Below, piece by piece: positions 33,992 through 45,006 of a DNA stretch of 64,000 nucleotides (positions within the stretch are counted from its first letter, which is position 1; each line of letters begins with the position of its first letter). A program made the position numbers and the translations under genes. Below the pieces are notes generated by a model, which saw only the letters and a program-made list of their open reading frames with translations, was not told the DNA's origin and ran no database searches. The stretch lies in NCBI GenBank assembly GCA_963732795.1, contig CAVTAV010000007.1, positions 62,001 to 126,000 on the forward strand, read 5' to 3'. This DNA comes from CAVTAV01 sp963732795. GTDB taxonomy: Bacteria; Pseudomonadota; Alphaproteobacteria; CAVTAV01.

Positions 33992-35707
33992 ATGACCATC
34001 GCCGGCGCCATTCGCGGGCAGAATTTCTTCGAGATCGACGCCAATATGCAGGCGACGCTGGGCCGGCTCGCGCCCGAGGCCTTGAAGCGCTGGCGGGATG
34101 ATCTGTCGTCCTTCGGGCAATGGGTCGGAACGAGCGTCGACGAGCAGGCGGAATTTACCGACAGGTTCGCGCCGCCGGCGCTCGAGACCTATGACTCGGC
34201 CGGCGAGACGGTCAATCACATCGCTCTGAATCCGCTCTGGGACGCGTGCTCGCGGGAGGCTTATGAGCGCGGCATGGTGGGGCTGAATTACGGGTCCGAT
34301 CCCGCGCCCTATGTCGTCACTTTCGCTATGGGATACCTCATGTCCCAGGCCGACATCTCGCTCCATTGCCCGATCACCATGACCGGCGCGGTCGCCCATG
34401 TGATCGCGCAATTCGCGCCGGAGCCGGTGCGGGAGCGGTTCCTGAACGCGGTGATAAGGCGCGACGGCAAGGCGCTGTCCGGCGGCACCTGGGCAACCGA
34501 GAAGCATGGCGGCAGCGATATCGGCGCGACGACGACGGTGGCCCGGCCGATCCCCGGCAAGCCCGGCGAGGTCACGCTCACGGGCCTCAAATGGTTCACC
34601 AGCAACGCGAATGGCGGGTTGGCGCTGGCGACCGCACGGCCCGAAGGCGGCGAGGCGGGCTCGGCGGGGCTCGGCGTCTATCTGGTGCCGACGCATCTGG
34701 CCGATGGGGAGCACAATCCCATGCGTATCCGGCGGCTGAAGGAAAAGCTCGGCACCCGCGGCGTGCCGACCGGAGAGATCGATCTCACCGACACCTGGGC
34801 CATGGAAGTCGCGCCGCCGCCGCGCGGGTTCAAGCTGATGATGGAGGCGCTGGAATTCAGTCGCATCCATAACGCCATGGCTTCGGCGGGGGTGCAGCGG
34901 CGGGCATTTCTGGAGGCGCTGGATTACGCCTCGAAGCGCGAGGCGTTCGGTCATCGGATCACCCGTTATCCCATGGTGCAGGACGAAATCCTGAAGCTGA
35001 TGGTCGATATGGAGGCCTCGGTCGCGCTCTCGTTCGAAGCCGCGCATGCCTTCGATGCCGCCCGTGTCCACGACGTCGACGCGGCGGACGAGCCGGATCG
35101 CTTATGGCTCAGGATCGTCACGGCCTTCGCGAAATTCTCGACCGCCGAAGATGCCGTCGCCGGCTGCCGCCGGGCGCTGGAGATCGTCGGCGGCAATGCC
35201 TATACGGCCGATTACGTCATGCCGCGGATTCTGCGGGACGCGCAGGCGCTGACGGTCTGGGAAGGTCCGGCCAACATCCAGTCGCTGGAGCTGCTGCGGA
35301 TGATCGGCAACCGTTATCCGGGGGCCGATCTCTTCCGGCGGCGGGTCGGGGAAATCCTCGAGGCTGCGCCGGAAGGCCTGGCCGAGGCGGCTGGAATGGA
35401 TGTCGCGGGCGCGCTCGACGCGGCCTTCAAGGAGTGCTGCGCGGCGATCGAGCTTGTCCAGTCGGACAAATCCGAGGCCCAGCGCCATGCCCGCAAGCTC
35501 CTCGCCTTCATGAGCGACGTTTTCGCCGCCGCCTTGCTTCTCGACGCCGCGCGCTTAGATCTGGAGGCAGGCAGCCGTCGCAAGGCCGTGGTGGCGGGCT
35601 GGTTCGTCAAGGACCGGCTGGCCCGGCCAGCGCGGCGCGGCATCCTTCCGGGCGAAAACCTCGCCCAGCGTCATTTCGAGGATCTCGTCCATTACCGTGC
35701 GTTCTGA
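33992..35707 (+). CDS. Acyl-CoA dehydrogenase, AidB-like
   Basis: The intact 571-aa protein starts with the N-terminal adaptive-response-type extension and has the ACAD core: GGTWATEKHGGSDIGAT (FAD/substrate loop), GLKWFTSNANGG, KLGTRGVPTGEIDL and EIVGGNAYTADYVMPR near the C-terminal catalytic part. The size and GGSDIGAT motif favour the AidB/DmdC-like large subgroup over medium-chain ACADs. It oxidises acyl-CoA esters with electron transfer to ETF. It is followed by another acyl-CoA dehydrogenase, a thiolase and a FadB-like enzyme on the same strand. Confidence 0.83.
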   Translation: MTIAGAIRGQNFFEIDANMQATLGRLAPEALKRWRDDLSSFGQWVGTSVDEQAEFTDRFAPPALETYDSAGETVNHIALNPLWDACSREAYERGMVGLNYGSDPAPYVVTFAMGYLMSQADISLHCPITMTGAVAHVIAQFAPEPVRERFLNAVIRRDGKALSGGTWATEKHGGSDIGATTTVARPIPGKPGEVTLTGLKWFTSNANGGLALATARPEGGEAGSAGLGVYLVPTHLADGEHNPMRIRRLKEKLGTRGVPTGEIDLTDTWAMEVAPPPRGFKLMMEALEFSRIHNAMASAGVQRRAFLEALDYASKREAFGHRITRYPMVQDEILKLMVDMEASVALSFEAAHAFDAARVHDVDAADEPDRLWLRIVTAFAKFSTAEDAVAGCRRALEIVGGNAYTADYVMPRILRDAQALTVWEGPANIQSLELLRMIGNRYPGADLFRRRVGEILEAAPEGLAEAAGMDVAGALDAAFKECCAAIELVQSDKSEAQRHARKLLAFMSDVFAAALLLDAARLDLEAGSRRKAVVAGWFVKDRLARPARRGILPGENLAQRHFEDLVHYRAF

Positions 35708-35788
35708 ATCGTCCATTCTGAGCATTTAATTACTCGTTGGTAAATTCCGGTCACGATCCGGCGCGATAAGGTCCAGGAGAACCCGTCG

Positions 35789-37580
35789 ATGCCCAGCTAC
35801 AGCGCCCCGGTCCGCGACATGCAGTTCGTGCTGCACGAGTTGTTGAATCTCGAGGCCCACAACAATCTGCCCGGCTTCGAGGAGGTCAGCCGCGATCTGG
35901 TGGACGCGATCCTGGAAGAGGGCGCGAAGCTGAACCAGGAAGTGCTCCAGCCGCTGAACCAATCCGGCGATCAGCAGGGCTGCACCTTGAAGGACGGCGT
36001 GGTCACGACGCCGGAGGGCTTCAAGCAGGCTTACAAGACCTATATCGAGGGCGGCTGGAACGGGCTCATCGCCGATCCGGAATATGGCGGCCAGGGCCTG
36101 CCCTACACGCTCTATCTCACCATGAGCGAGATGATGTGCGCGTCCAATATGAGCTTCGCGATGTATCCGGGGCTCACCAACGGCGCCATCGAGGCCTTGA
36201 CCAAGCACGCGAGCGACGAGTTGAAGCGACTTATCTGCCGAAGCTGGTCGGGGGGACCTGGACAGGCACGATGAATCTGACCGAGTCCCATGCCGGCACC
36301 GATCTCGGCATGATGCGCACCAAGGCGGAACCCCAGAGCGACGGCACCTACAAGATCTCCGGCACCAAGATCTTCATCTCCGCCGGCGAGCACGATCTCG
36401 CCGAGAACATCATCCATCTGGTGTTGGCCAAGATCCCCGGCGGGCCGGAGGGTACGCGCGGCATCTCGCTGTTCGTGGTGCCGAAATTCCTGGTCAATCC
36501 GGATGGGTCCTTGGGCGAGCGCAATTCGCTTTGCTGCGGCGCGCTCGAAGAGAAGATGGGCATCCACGGCAACGCGACCTGCGTGATGAATTACGACGGC
36601 GCGACCGGCTATCTCGTCGGCGAGGAGCACAAGGGAATGCGGGCCATGTTCACGATGATGAACGCGGCCCGGCTCGGCGTCGGCATCCAGGGCATCGGGC
36701 TTTCCGAGGTCGCCTATCAGAACGCCGTCACCTACGCCAAGGAACGGCTTCAGGGCCGCTCGCTCAAAGGGCCGCAGAATGCCCGGATGGCCCGGCCGAC
36801 CCGATCATCGTCCACCCCGATGTCCGGCGGATGCTGATGAATATGAAGGCGTTCAACGAAGGCGCCCGAGCGCTCGCCGCCTGGACCGGACTCCGGATCG
36901 ATATCGCCCATAAGGATTCCGACGAGAAGACCCGCGAGGCCGCCGACGATGTGGTCGGGCTCCTGACGCCGGTCATCAAGGCTTTCTTCACCGATATCGG
37001 CTTCATGAACACGATCTGGGCCCAGCAATGCTATGGCGGCCACGGCTTCATCCGCGAATGGGGCATGGAGCAGTTCGTGCGCGACGCCAGGATTTCGCAG
37101 CTTTATGAAGGCGCGAACGGCGTCCAGGCGATGGACCTCGTAGGGCGGAAGCTGGCCCTGAACGGCGGGCGGGCGATCCGCGCCTATCTCGCCCATGTCG
37201 ATGCCACCGTGAAGGACAATGCCGGCGACGAGACCCTGGCCGAATTCTCCAAGGCGCTTGGAGCGAGCCTCGGTCATCTTCAGGAAGCCACCATGTGGCT
37301 CGTGCAGAACGGCATGGCCGATCCGGAGAATGCCGGCGCGGCGGCGATGGACTATCTCTATATCCTCGGCCATGTCGCCATGGGCGCGATCTGGACCGAT
37401 ATGGCCAAGGTCGCCAAAACCGCCCTCGCCAACGGCCACGCCGGCGACGCCTTCTATCAGAACAAGCTCGCCACCGGGCGCTATTACATGCAGCGCATGA
37501 TGCCCGATACCGCGAGCCATCTCGCCAAGCTCAAATCCGGCGCGGGCCCCGTCATGGCGCTCGCTGCCGACGCTTTCTGA
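35789..37580 (+). CDS. Acyl-CoA dehydrogenase, DmdC-like, two frame breaks
   Basis: The reconstructed protein is about 596 aa, the typical length of DmdC-like enzymes. The start MPSYSAPVRDMQFVLHEL is diagnostic of that subgroup. Core motifs are MNLTESHAGTDLGMMRTKA, ISGTKIFISAGEHDL, KMGIHGNATCVMNYD and CYGGHGFIREWGMEQFVRD. The frame changes near 36228 and 36787. DmdC oxidises methylmercaptopropionyl-CoA, but most homologues act on other acyl-CoA esters; no dmd neighbours are visible, so fatty or branched acyl-CoA is likelier. Confidence 0.87.
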
Positions 37581-37609
37581 CGCCATCCAGGAGAAGGGAC
37601 ACCCCCACC

Positions 37610-38817
37610 ATGGCAGACGCCTTCATCTACGACGCCGTAAGAACCCCGCGTGGCAAGGGCCGTGTCGACGGCGCGCTTCACGATATCACGCCGATCCAGC
37701 TTGCGACCCAGGTGCTCAAGGGCATCCGCGACCGAAACGAGCTCGACACGGATCTCGTGGACGACGTGATCCTGGGCTGCGTCTCGCCGGTCGGCGAGCA
37801 GGGCTCGGACATCGCGCGGGTCGCCGCTTTGAATGCGGATTACGACGAGGATGTTCCCGGCGTTCAAGTGAACCGGTTCTGCGCCTCCGGCCTCGAAGCC
37901 GTGAACATGGCGGCCGGGCAGGTCATGGCCGGACAGACGGATCTCATGGTCGCGGGTGGCGTCGAATCCATGTCGCGGGTCAAGATGGGCTCGGACGGCG
38001 GCGCCATGGCGACCGATCCCCAGGTCGCGTTCAAGACCTATTTCGTGCCCCAGGGCATTTCGGCCGATCTGATCGCGACCAAATACGGCTATTCCCGCGA
38101 CGACGTCGATTCTTTTGCGGTCGAAAGCCAGAAGCGCACCAAAGTGGCGTGGGACGAAGGCCGGTTTTCGAAGTCGATTCTGCCGGTGAAGGACAATCTC
38201 GGCCTGACGGTCCTCGACAAGGACGAGCATCCCCGGCCCGAGACCGATATGCAGTCGCTCGCGTCTTGAAGGCTTCTTTCGTGGATATGGGCGAGGCCTA
38301 TGGCTTCGATGCGGTCGCGCTCCTCAAATATCCCGAATATGAGGACATCAACCACGTCCACACCGCCGGCAATTCGAGCGGCATCGTGGACGGCGCCGCC
38401 GCTGTGTTGATCGGCTCGAAGCGGATGGGCAAGAAACTGGGCCTGACGCCGCGCGCCAAAATCAAGGCCTACGGGGCCGTCGGCACCGAGCCGACCATCA
38501 TGCTCACCGGCCCGTCCTTCGCCGCCGAGAAGGCGCTGAAACGCGCCAAAATGAGCAAGGACGACATCGACCTCTACGAGGTGAACGAGGCGTTCTCGGC
38601 CGTCGTGCTGCGCTTCATGGATGCGCTCGGCGTCGATCACGGCAAGCTCAACGTCAATGGCGGCGCGATCGCGATGGGCCATCCCCTGGGCGCGACCGGG
38701 GCGATGATCCTCGGCACGGTGCTGGATGAGCTGGAGCGCACCGGAAAGGGCACCGCGCTCACCACGCTTTGCGTCGGCGCCGGCATGGGCGTCGCCACTA
38801 TCATCGAACGCGTCTGA
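37610..38817 (+). CDS. Acetyl-CoA C-acetyltransferase (thiolase), one frame break
   Basis: The reconstructed protein is about 401 aa. The active-site Cys lies in QVNRFCASGLEAVNMA, the His in VNEAFSAV (GHPLGATGAM follows in GGAIAMGHPLGATGA) and the second Cys in TLCVGAGMGVA. The frame changes near 38262. It cleaves 3-ketoacyl-CoA to acetyl-CoA plus a shortened acyl-CoA. It lies between a DmdC-like dehydrogenase and a FadB-like enzyme, 22 bases from the latter, so it completes a beta-oxidation operon. Confidence 0.92.
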
Positions 38818-38838
38818 GACGGCGAAAGGGAAACGGAA

Positions 38839-41003
38839 ATGACCGAGACCATTCAATACGCCGTGGATAGCGACGGCATCGCGACCCTGACCATCGACCT
38901 GCCGGGCACCTCGATGAACGTGCTCAACGAGACGATGATGCGGCGAGCTCAAGGAGCTGGTCGAGCAAGGTCGCCTCGGACGACGAGCGTCAAGGGCGCG
39001 ATCATCACCTCCGGCAAGCCGGCCTTCCTCGCCGGCGCGGACTTGAAGATGCTCGAGAAGCTGGCGATGACCGCCCGCTCGGCCGGGGCGGCGGCGACCT
39101 TCAAGGAAGCCTATGCCATCAACCTGCTGCTCCGCTCGATCGAGACGTCGGGCAAGCCGTTCGTCGCCGCGATCAACGGCTTCGCCATGGGCGGCGGGTT
39201 GGAGCTGTCGCTCGCCTGCCATTACCGCGTCGTCGCGGACGATCCGAAGATTCAGCTCTCCCAGCCCGAGGTGAAGGTCGGCCTGATGCCGGGCGGCGGC
39301 GGGACGCAGCGTCTGCCGCGCCTGATGGGCATCCAGGCCTCGGCGCCATATCTGCTGCAGGGCAAGAGCCTGTCGCCGCAGGAGGCGTTGGGCTTCGGCG
39401 TGGTGCATGAGGTCGTGCCGGCCGATCAGCTTCTGGCGGCCGCCAAGAAATGGCTGATGGAGAAGGGCGACCCGGTCGCGCCGTGGGACAAGAAGGGCTT
39501 CAAGGTGCCGGGCGGCGCGGGCGCGATGGATCCGCGCTCGGTGCAGGTGTTCATCGCCGGCGCGGCCATGGTGCAGAAGGAGACGCTTGCGGAACTATCC
39601 GGCCGCGCTCGCCATTCTCTCCGCCGTCTATGAGGGCACCCAAATTCCGATGGATCAGGCGCTCAAGGTCGAGAGCAAGTATTTCGCCTCGCTCCTGCTG
39701 GAGCCGACGGCCGGCAACATGATCCGCACCCTCTTCATCAACAAGGGCGCGGCCGACAAGCTGGTGCGCCGTCCGAAGGAAGTCGAGAAGACCAAGGTCC
39801 AGAAACTCGGCGTGCTGGGCGCGGGCATGATGGGCGCCGGGATCGCCTATGTCTCGGCCCAGGCCGGCATGGACGTCGTGCTGATCGACCGCGAGCAGGA
39901 ATATGCCGAGCGCGGCAAGGGGTATTCCGAGGGGCTGGTGAAGAAGGCGGTCCAGCGCCGCCGCATGACCCAGGAGAAGGCCGACGCGCTTCTGGCCCGG
40001 ATCACGCCGACCACCGATTTTTCGATGCTCGCCGGCTGCGATCTCGTGATCGAGGCGGTGTTCGAGGACATGAAGGTCAAGGCCGAGACGACCCAGAAAG
40101 CCGAGGCGGTGATCGCGAAAACCGCGGTTTTCGGTTCGAACACCTCGACCCTGCCGATCACGGGCCTCGCCAAGGCGTCGTCCCGGCCGGGCAACTTCAT
40201 CGGCATCCACTTCTTCTCGCCCGTCGACAAGATGCCGCTTGGTCGAGATCATCCTGGGCAAGAAGACCAGCCCCGAGGCCTTGGCCCGCGCGCTCGACTA
40301 TGCGGCGCAGATCCGCAAGACGCCGGTCGTGGTCAATGACAGCCGCGGCTTCTATACCAGCCGGGTGGTCACCACTTTCGTCAATGAAGGCATGCTGATG
40401 CTGACCGAAGGCATCAAGCCGGCGCTGATCGAGAATGGCGGCCGGATGGCGGGCATGCCGGTCGGACCATTGGCGCTGGCGGACGAGGTCAGCCTCGAGC
40501 TCAGCTATCACATCAAGGAGGCGACCAAGCAGGCGCTCGGCGGGAAATATATTCCGGACGCCACGGAGCCGCTGATGGATCACATGGTCCTGGAGCTCAA
40601 GCGCCTCGGCAAGAAGAACGGCAAGGGCTTCTACGACTATCCCGAAGGGGGCAAGAAGCATCTCTGGCCCGGCCTCGCCGAAATCTGCCCGCCCGCCGCC
40701 GAGCAGCCGGACGTCTCGGAGGTCAAGAAGCGCATCCTCTATCGCCAGGCTTTGGAAACCGTGCGCTGCATGGAGGAAGGCGTCGTCATGCATCCCGAGG
40801 ACGCCGATGTCGGCGCGATCTTCGGCTGGGGCTTCGCGCCTTTCACCGGCGGGCCGATCTCGATGATCGATACGATCGGGGTCGAGACTTTCGTCGCCGA
40901 GTGCAAGGCGCTCGCCAAGAAATACGGCGTCCGCTTCAAGCCGCCCAAGACCCTCCGCGACATGGCCGCGAAAGGCGAGACGTTCTATAAAGAGGCGGCC
41001 TAA
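38839..41003 (+). CDS. Bifunctional 3-hydroxyacyl-CoA dehydrogenase / enoyl-CoA hydratase (FadJ/FadB-like), several frame breaks
   Basis: The reconstructed product is about 720 aa. The N-terminal crotonase domain has FLAGADLKMLE, NGFAMGGGLELSLAC and PEVKVGLMPGGGGTQRLP. The dehydrogenase part has KLGVLGAGMMGAGIAYVSA (NAD site), SNTSTLPIT, GIHFFSPVDKM and VVNDSRGFYTSRV, then the C-terminal 3HCDH repeats ending near FAPFTGGPISMID. The frame changes near 38940, 38975, 39590 and 40240. It is a second copy beside the enzyme at 3841-5947, with different sequence, so substrate ranges may differ. Confidence 0.9.
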
Positions 41004-41009
41004 ACCGGC

Positions 41010-41363
41010 TTAGTAACGGTCGCGATGGCGGTCGCGGTCATGATCATGATCGCGGTCGTGACGAGGCTTATGATGGTCGTCATGATCGTCGCGGTCATTA
41101 TGCCGGATTTCCGCGCGGAAGCGATGGCCACCGGAAAAGTCGCGATGACGGAAGTGATGATGCACGTCGCGATGATAGTGACGGTCCGGGCCTAGATAGT
41201 AGAAATAGTCGCCCCGCCAGTAACCGCCGGGATACGGGCCGTAATAGCCGTCGTAATAGCCGACCGAATAGCTGGCGCGGGTGCCGTAATAGCCGTCGCT
41301 GGCACAGCCCGCGAGCATAGTGACGGCCGCGACGGCGCTCAGGAATGTCAAAGTCTTCTTCAT
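41010..41363 (-). CDS. His/Asp-rich small lipoprotein
   Basis: The 117-aa product has a lipoprotein signal (LTFLSAVAAVTMLAGC, Cys20). It is followed by a Tyr/Gly-rich segment (SVGYYDGYYGPYPGGYW) and a long tail of His, Asp and Arg (RDDHDDHHKPRHDRDHDHD). The tail suggests metal binding, for example nickel, copper or zinc, but no family is recognised. It converges with the beta-oxidation operon and has GAGAAAGACC upstream on its own strand. Low complexity makes its homology hard to judge. Confidence 0.6.
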   Translation of the reverse strand: MKKTLTFLSAVAAVTMLAGCASDGYYGTRASYSVGYYDGYYGPYPGGYWRGDYFYYLGPDRHYHRDVHHHFRHRDFSGGHRFRAEIRHNDRDDHDDHHKPRHDRDHDHDRDRHRDRY

Positions 41364-41622
41364 GGTCTTTCTCCACCGTTGTCATGCGGTGGTCACTTCA
41401 TGGGGTAAACGTCCCGAAGTGGCGCATGGTTCCGTTCGATGGGCTTCAGAATCAGACCCGCGCGCGCCCGGAAACTGGGCCTAAGATGCTGTAAAGCATG
41501 CAGAATTTCGCCACGAGCACGCTCGCTAGCCGTGCGCGGTTCGGATTCCACAACCGTCGCCTTTCGCCGACAAAGTGTATTAGACTTAATGCGCCTGCAG
41601 AGTGTTTCGAGGGGGAAATGTC

Positions 41623-42156
41623 GTGCAGCCCGGCCAACCCAGTCTTGTCACCTACGGAATCATCCTCGTCGTCGTTGTCGCCATGTTGGCGCTGCGCGCA
41701 CGACGGATGGCGCGGCGGCGGCCGCTGACATTGGAGAAGCTTTGGATCATCCCGGCTCTCTTCATCGCGATCGCGGGACTTACGATCGCCCAGTTTCCGC
41801 CCCGTCCCGTCGATCTGGTCTGGCTGGCGCTGGCCCTTGCGATCGGGGTCGGCCTCGGCTGGCAGCGCGGCCGGCTGATGGACATTTCGGTCGATAATGA
41901 GACCGGCCGCCTGATGGTCCAAGCCTCGCCCTGGGCGATCTTCTTCCTGGTGATCCTGGTGGTGGTGCGCACCGTGGTGAAAAGCGGCCTCGGCTACGAG
42001 GCCCAATCGGGCGGATTGAGCCCGGCTCTGATCAACGACGTCTTCGTCGTCTTCGCGGTCGGCCTGTTCGCAACTCAGCGCGTGGAGATGTACATACGGG
42101 GCTCGCGCATCGTCCGGGCGGGCGACAAGCCGACGCCCGCCGATCCCGCGGACTGA
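41623..42156 (+). CDS. DUF1453-like (CcdC-type) integral membrane protein
   Basis: The 177-aa protein has four or five hydrophobic helices (YGIILVVVVAMLAL; KLWIIPALFIAIAGLTI; LVWLALALAIGVGLGW; WAIFFLVILVVVRTVV; VFVVFAVGLFAT) and the family-type segment GRLMDISVDNETGRLMVQ. GTG 41623 with GAGGGGGAAAT upstream is preferred over GTG 41602. The role is unknown. It lies 11 bases before the GMC oxidoreductase gene, so the two may be cotranscribed. The 259 bases before it hold no gene I can support. Confidence 0.65.
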   Translation: MQPGQPSLVTYGIILVVVVAMLALRARRMARRRPLTLEKLWIIPALFIAIAGLTIAQFPPRPVDLVWLALALAIGVGLGWQRGRLMDISVDNETGRLMVQASPWAIFFLVILVVVRTVVKSGLGYEAQSGGLSPALINDVFVVFAVGLFATQRVEMYIRGSRIVRAGDKPTPADPAD

Positions 42157-42167
42157 CCGGGCATCTC

Positions 42168-43785
42168 GTGGTCGAATCGGCGGAAAGTTTCGACTATGTG
42201 ATCGTCGGCGCTGGCTCGGCGGGTTGCCTCCTCGCGAATCGGCTGTCCGCCGATTCCGCCAACAAAGTCTGCGTGCTCGAAGCTGGCGGCGACGACCGCT
42301 GGATCTGGTTCCACATCCCGGTCGGCTATCTCTTCGCCATCGGCAATCCGCGCTCGGACTGGATGTTCCGCACGGAGCCGATCCCCGGTCTCAACGGTCG
42401 CGCCATCGATTACCCGCGCGGCAAGGCCGTCGGCGGCTCCTCTGCGATCAACGCGATGATCTATATGCGCGGCCAGGCGGCGGACTACGACGGCTGGCGC
42501 CAGCTCGGCCTCGACGGCTGGGGCTGGGACGACGTGAAGCCGGTCTTTCTCCGCCATGAAGATCATTTCCTCGGGGCAGGCGAGCATCATGCGGTCGGCG
42601 GGGAGCTTCATGTCTCCGCGCCCCGCGCCCGCTGGCCGATCCTCGATGCCTTCATCGCCGCCGCCGAGGCGAGCGGCATTCCGAAGGTCGCGGACTTCAA
42701 TACCGGCGACAACGAAGGCGTTTCCTATTTCCACGTCAATCAGAAGAAAGGCCGGCGCTGGAGCGCCGCCAGCGCCTTTCTGAAGCCCGTGCGGAATCGG
42801 CCCAATCTCAAGATCGAGACTCAGGCGCGGATCACGAAGATCCTGGTCGAGGGCCACCGGGCCGTCGGTGTTTCCTTTGTGCGGGACGGCGTGGCTAAAG
42901 AGGTTCGGGCCAAGCGGGAGGTGATCTTATCGGCTGGCGCCGTGGCGACCCCGCAACTCCTTCAGCTCTCCGGCATCGGCCCCGGCGGCCTTCTGCAAAC
43001 CCATGGCATCCCGGTTGTCCGCGATCTCAGGGGCGTTGGCGAGAACCTGCAGGACCACCTGCAGCTAAGGCCGATCTACAAGGTCCGCGGCGCGCGCACG
43101 CTCAACGAGGATTATTACTCGCTCCGGCGCAAGGCGATGATGGGCCTGGAGTATGCCTTGTTCCGAAGCGGCCCACTGGCTATGGCGCCGTCCCATGTCG
43201 GCGCATTTACCAGGTCGTCGGCGGAGCGGGCGATGCCGAACCTTCAGTTCCACGTTCAGCCCCTCTCGCTCGACAAGTTCGGCGACGCGCCGCACCGCTT
43301 TCCGGCAATGACCGTCAGCGTGTGCAATCTGCGGCCCGAAAGCCGCGGGACGATCCGTATCGAGAGCCCCGACCCCATGGCCCCGCCCGCGATCGCGCCG
43401 AACTATCTCGCCGCCGCGGAGGACCGCCGGGTCGCCGTCGAGGCCTTGAAGCTCGTGCGCAGGATCGCCGAGGCTGCCCCGCTCGCCAAGCTGATCGAAA
43501 GCGAAGTCCGCCCGGGCCCGGATATTCGAACCGACGAGGATCTGGCCCAAGCCGCCGGCGATCTCGGCAGCACCATTTTTCACCCCGTCGGCACGGCCAA
43601 AATGGGCATGGATGCCGATTCGGCGGCCGTCGTGGATCAGCGGCTTCGGGTGAGCGGGAATCGAGGGCTTGAGGGTGGTCGACGCCTCGGTCATGCCGCG
43701 TATCACTTCCGGCAATACCAACGCGCCCACCATGATGATCGCCGAAAAAGGCGCCGCCATGATCCTGGAGGATGGCTGGCTTTAA
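42168..43785 (+). CDS. GMC family oxidoreductase (choline dehydrogenase-like), one frame break
   Basis: The reconstructed protein is about 538 aa. The FAD motif YVIVGAGSAGCLLANRLS is followed by VLEAGG, then GMC signature 1 (GKAVGGSSAINAMIYMRG) and signature 2 (LSAGAVATPQLLQLSGIGP). The frame changes near 43662; the restored tail contains an HPVGTAKMG loop and ends EDGWL at TAA 43783-43785. The family oxidises alcohols (choline, alkanols, polyethylene glycol). The substrate is unknown. The following 238 bases before ispH hold no supported gene. Confidence 0.87.
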
Positions 43786-44023
43786 GCATGCAAAGGGCTA
43801 GCAATCAGCATGACGGAGCGGCGAACAACAATATTTAGTATTGCCTAATCGACACCGCGCTAAAGTAATTCACTTTATCTCTGTCGCCCCGTCTTGAAGA
43901 GCAGCCCATGCTCCTCTAGATTGGGTCGGAGTTGGGGGCTCCGGAAGAAACGCGCTCAGGCGCGGAGAGATAAATTCGGACGGTGCGCAAAGCGCCGCCC
44001 GACAAATCGGGACGGAGACGTAA

Positions 44024-44977
44024 GTGAAGGTCATTCTGGCCCAACCAAGGGGTTTTTGCGCGGGTGTGGAGCGTGCCATCGACATTGTCGAGCGCGCCCT
44101 TGCCCGGTTCGGCGCGCCGGTTTATGTGCGCCACGAGATCGTCCACAACAAGCGGGTCGTCAGCGACTTGCGCGACAAGGGCGCGATATTCGTCGAGGAT
44201 CTCTCCGAGATCCCGACCGGCGCCGTCACCATCTTCAGCGCCCATGGCGTCTCTCAAGTGATCGAGGACGAGGCCGGCAATCGCGGCCTCAACGTCATCG
44301 ACGCGACCTGTCCGTTGGTGGCAAAGGTCCACAAGGAGGGCCAGCGCTATTCCACCGGCGGACGCGACGTCGTGCTGATCGGCCATAAGGGCCATGCCGA
44401 GGTCGAGGGGACGCTCGGCCGCATCGACGGCCGGGTGCATCTGATCTCGGAGCCCGAGGACGTTAAGAAGCTCGAGGTCGAGGATCCCGAGCGGGTTGCC
44501 TATGTGACCCAGACGACCTTGAGCGTGGACGACACACGCGCCGTCATCGAGGCGCTCAGGTCCCGTTTCCCGAAGATCGCCGGGCCCGACGTCAACGACA
44601 TCTGCTATGCGACCCAGAATCGCCAGCAGGCGGTGCGGGAGCTCGCCGAGCTTGTCGATGTGCTCCTGGTGATCGGGGCGTCGAACAGCTCCAATTCAAA
44701 CCGGCTCCGCGAGATCGGCGAGGAATTGAACGTGCCGAGCTATCTGATCGACGACGTCCACGGGCTCGACCCCGATTGGCTTCAGGGCGTCGGAACGGTC
44801 GGCATTACGGCCGGGGCCTCGGCGCCCGAGACGCTGGTGACCCAGCTCGTGGACCGGCTGCGGCAATTGGGCGCGACCGACGTCACGGAGCTCACCGGCC
44901 TCGTGGAAAACGTTCATTTCAAGCTGCCCATCGAGGTCAGGGATGTCGACCTTCCCATTGTGGCGGCCCAAAACTGA
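44024..44977 (+). CDS. ispH: 4-hydroxy-3-methylbut-2-enyl diphosphate reductase
   Basis: The intact 317-aa protein has the three iron-sulfur Cys of IspH/LytB: PRGFCAGVERAI, DATCPLVAKVHKEG and NDICYATQNRQQAV. Other motifs are FSAHGVS and ASNSSNSNRL. The start GTG 44024 follows GACGGAGACGTAA. It makes IPP and DMAPP in the last step of the MEP pathway. Its place at the head of the hopanoid locus, 29 bases before hpnH, links precursor supply to hopanoid formation. Confidence 0.95.
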   Translation: MKVILAQPRGFCAGVERAIDIVERALARFGAPVYVRHEIVHNKRVVSDLRDKGAIFVEDLSEIPTGAVTIFSAHGVSQVIEDEAGNRGLNVIDATCPLVAKVHKEGQRYSTGGRDVVLIGHKGHAEVEGTLGRIDGRVHLISEPEDVKKLEVEDPERVAYVTQTTLSVDDTRAVIEALRSRFPKIAGPDVNDICYATQNRQQAVRELAELVDVLLVIGASNSSNSNRLREIGEELNVPSYLIDDVHGLDPDWLQGVGTVGITAGASAPETLVTQLVDRLRQLGATDVTELTGLVENVHFKLPIEVRDVDLPIVAAQN

Positions 44978-45006
44978 CAGCCAAGTGATGCGCAAAGGAT
45001 AAAACT

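Noticed and set aside
38089..39408. Minus-strand frame of 439 aa
   Set aside because: It overlaps the thiolase and FadJ-like genes and shows no domain; GC-rich shadow frame.
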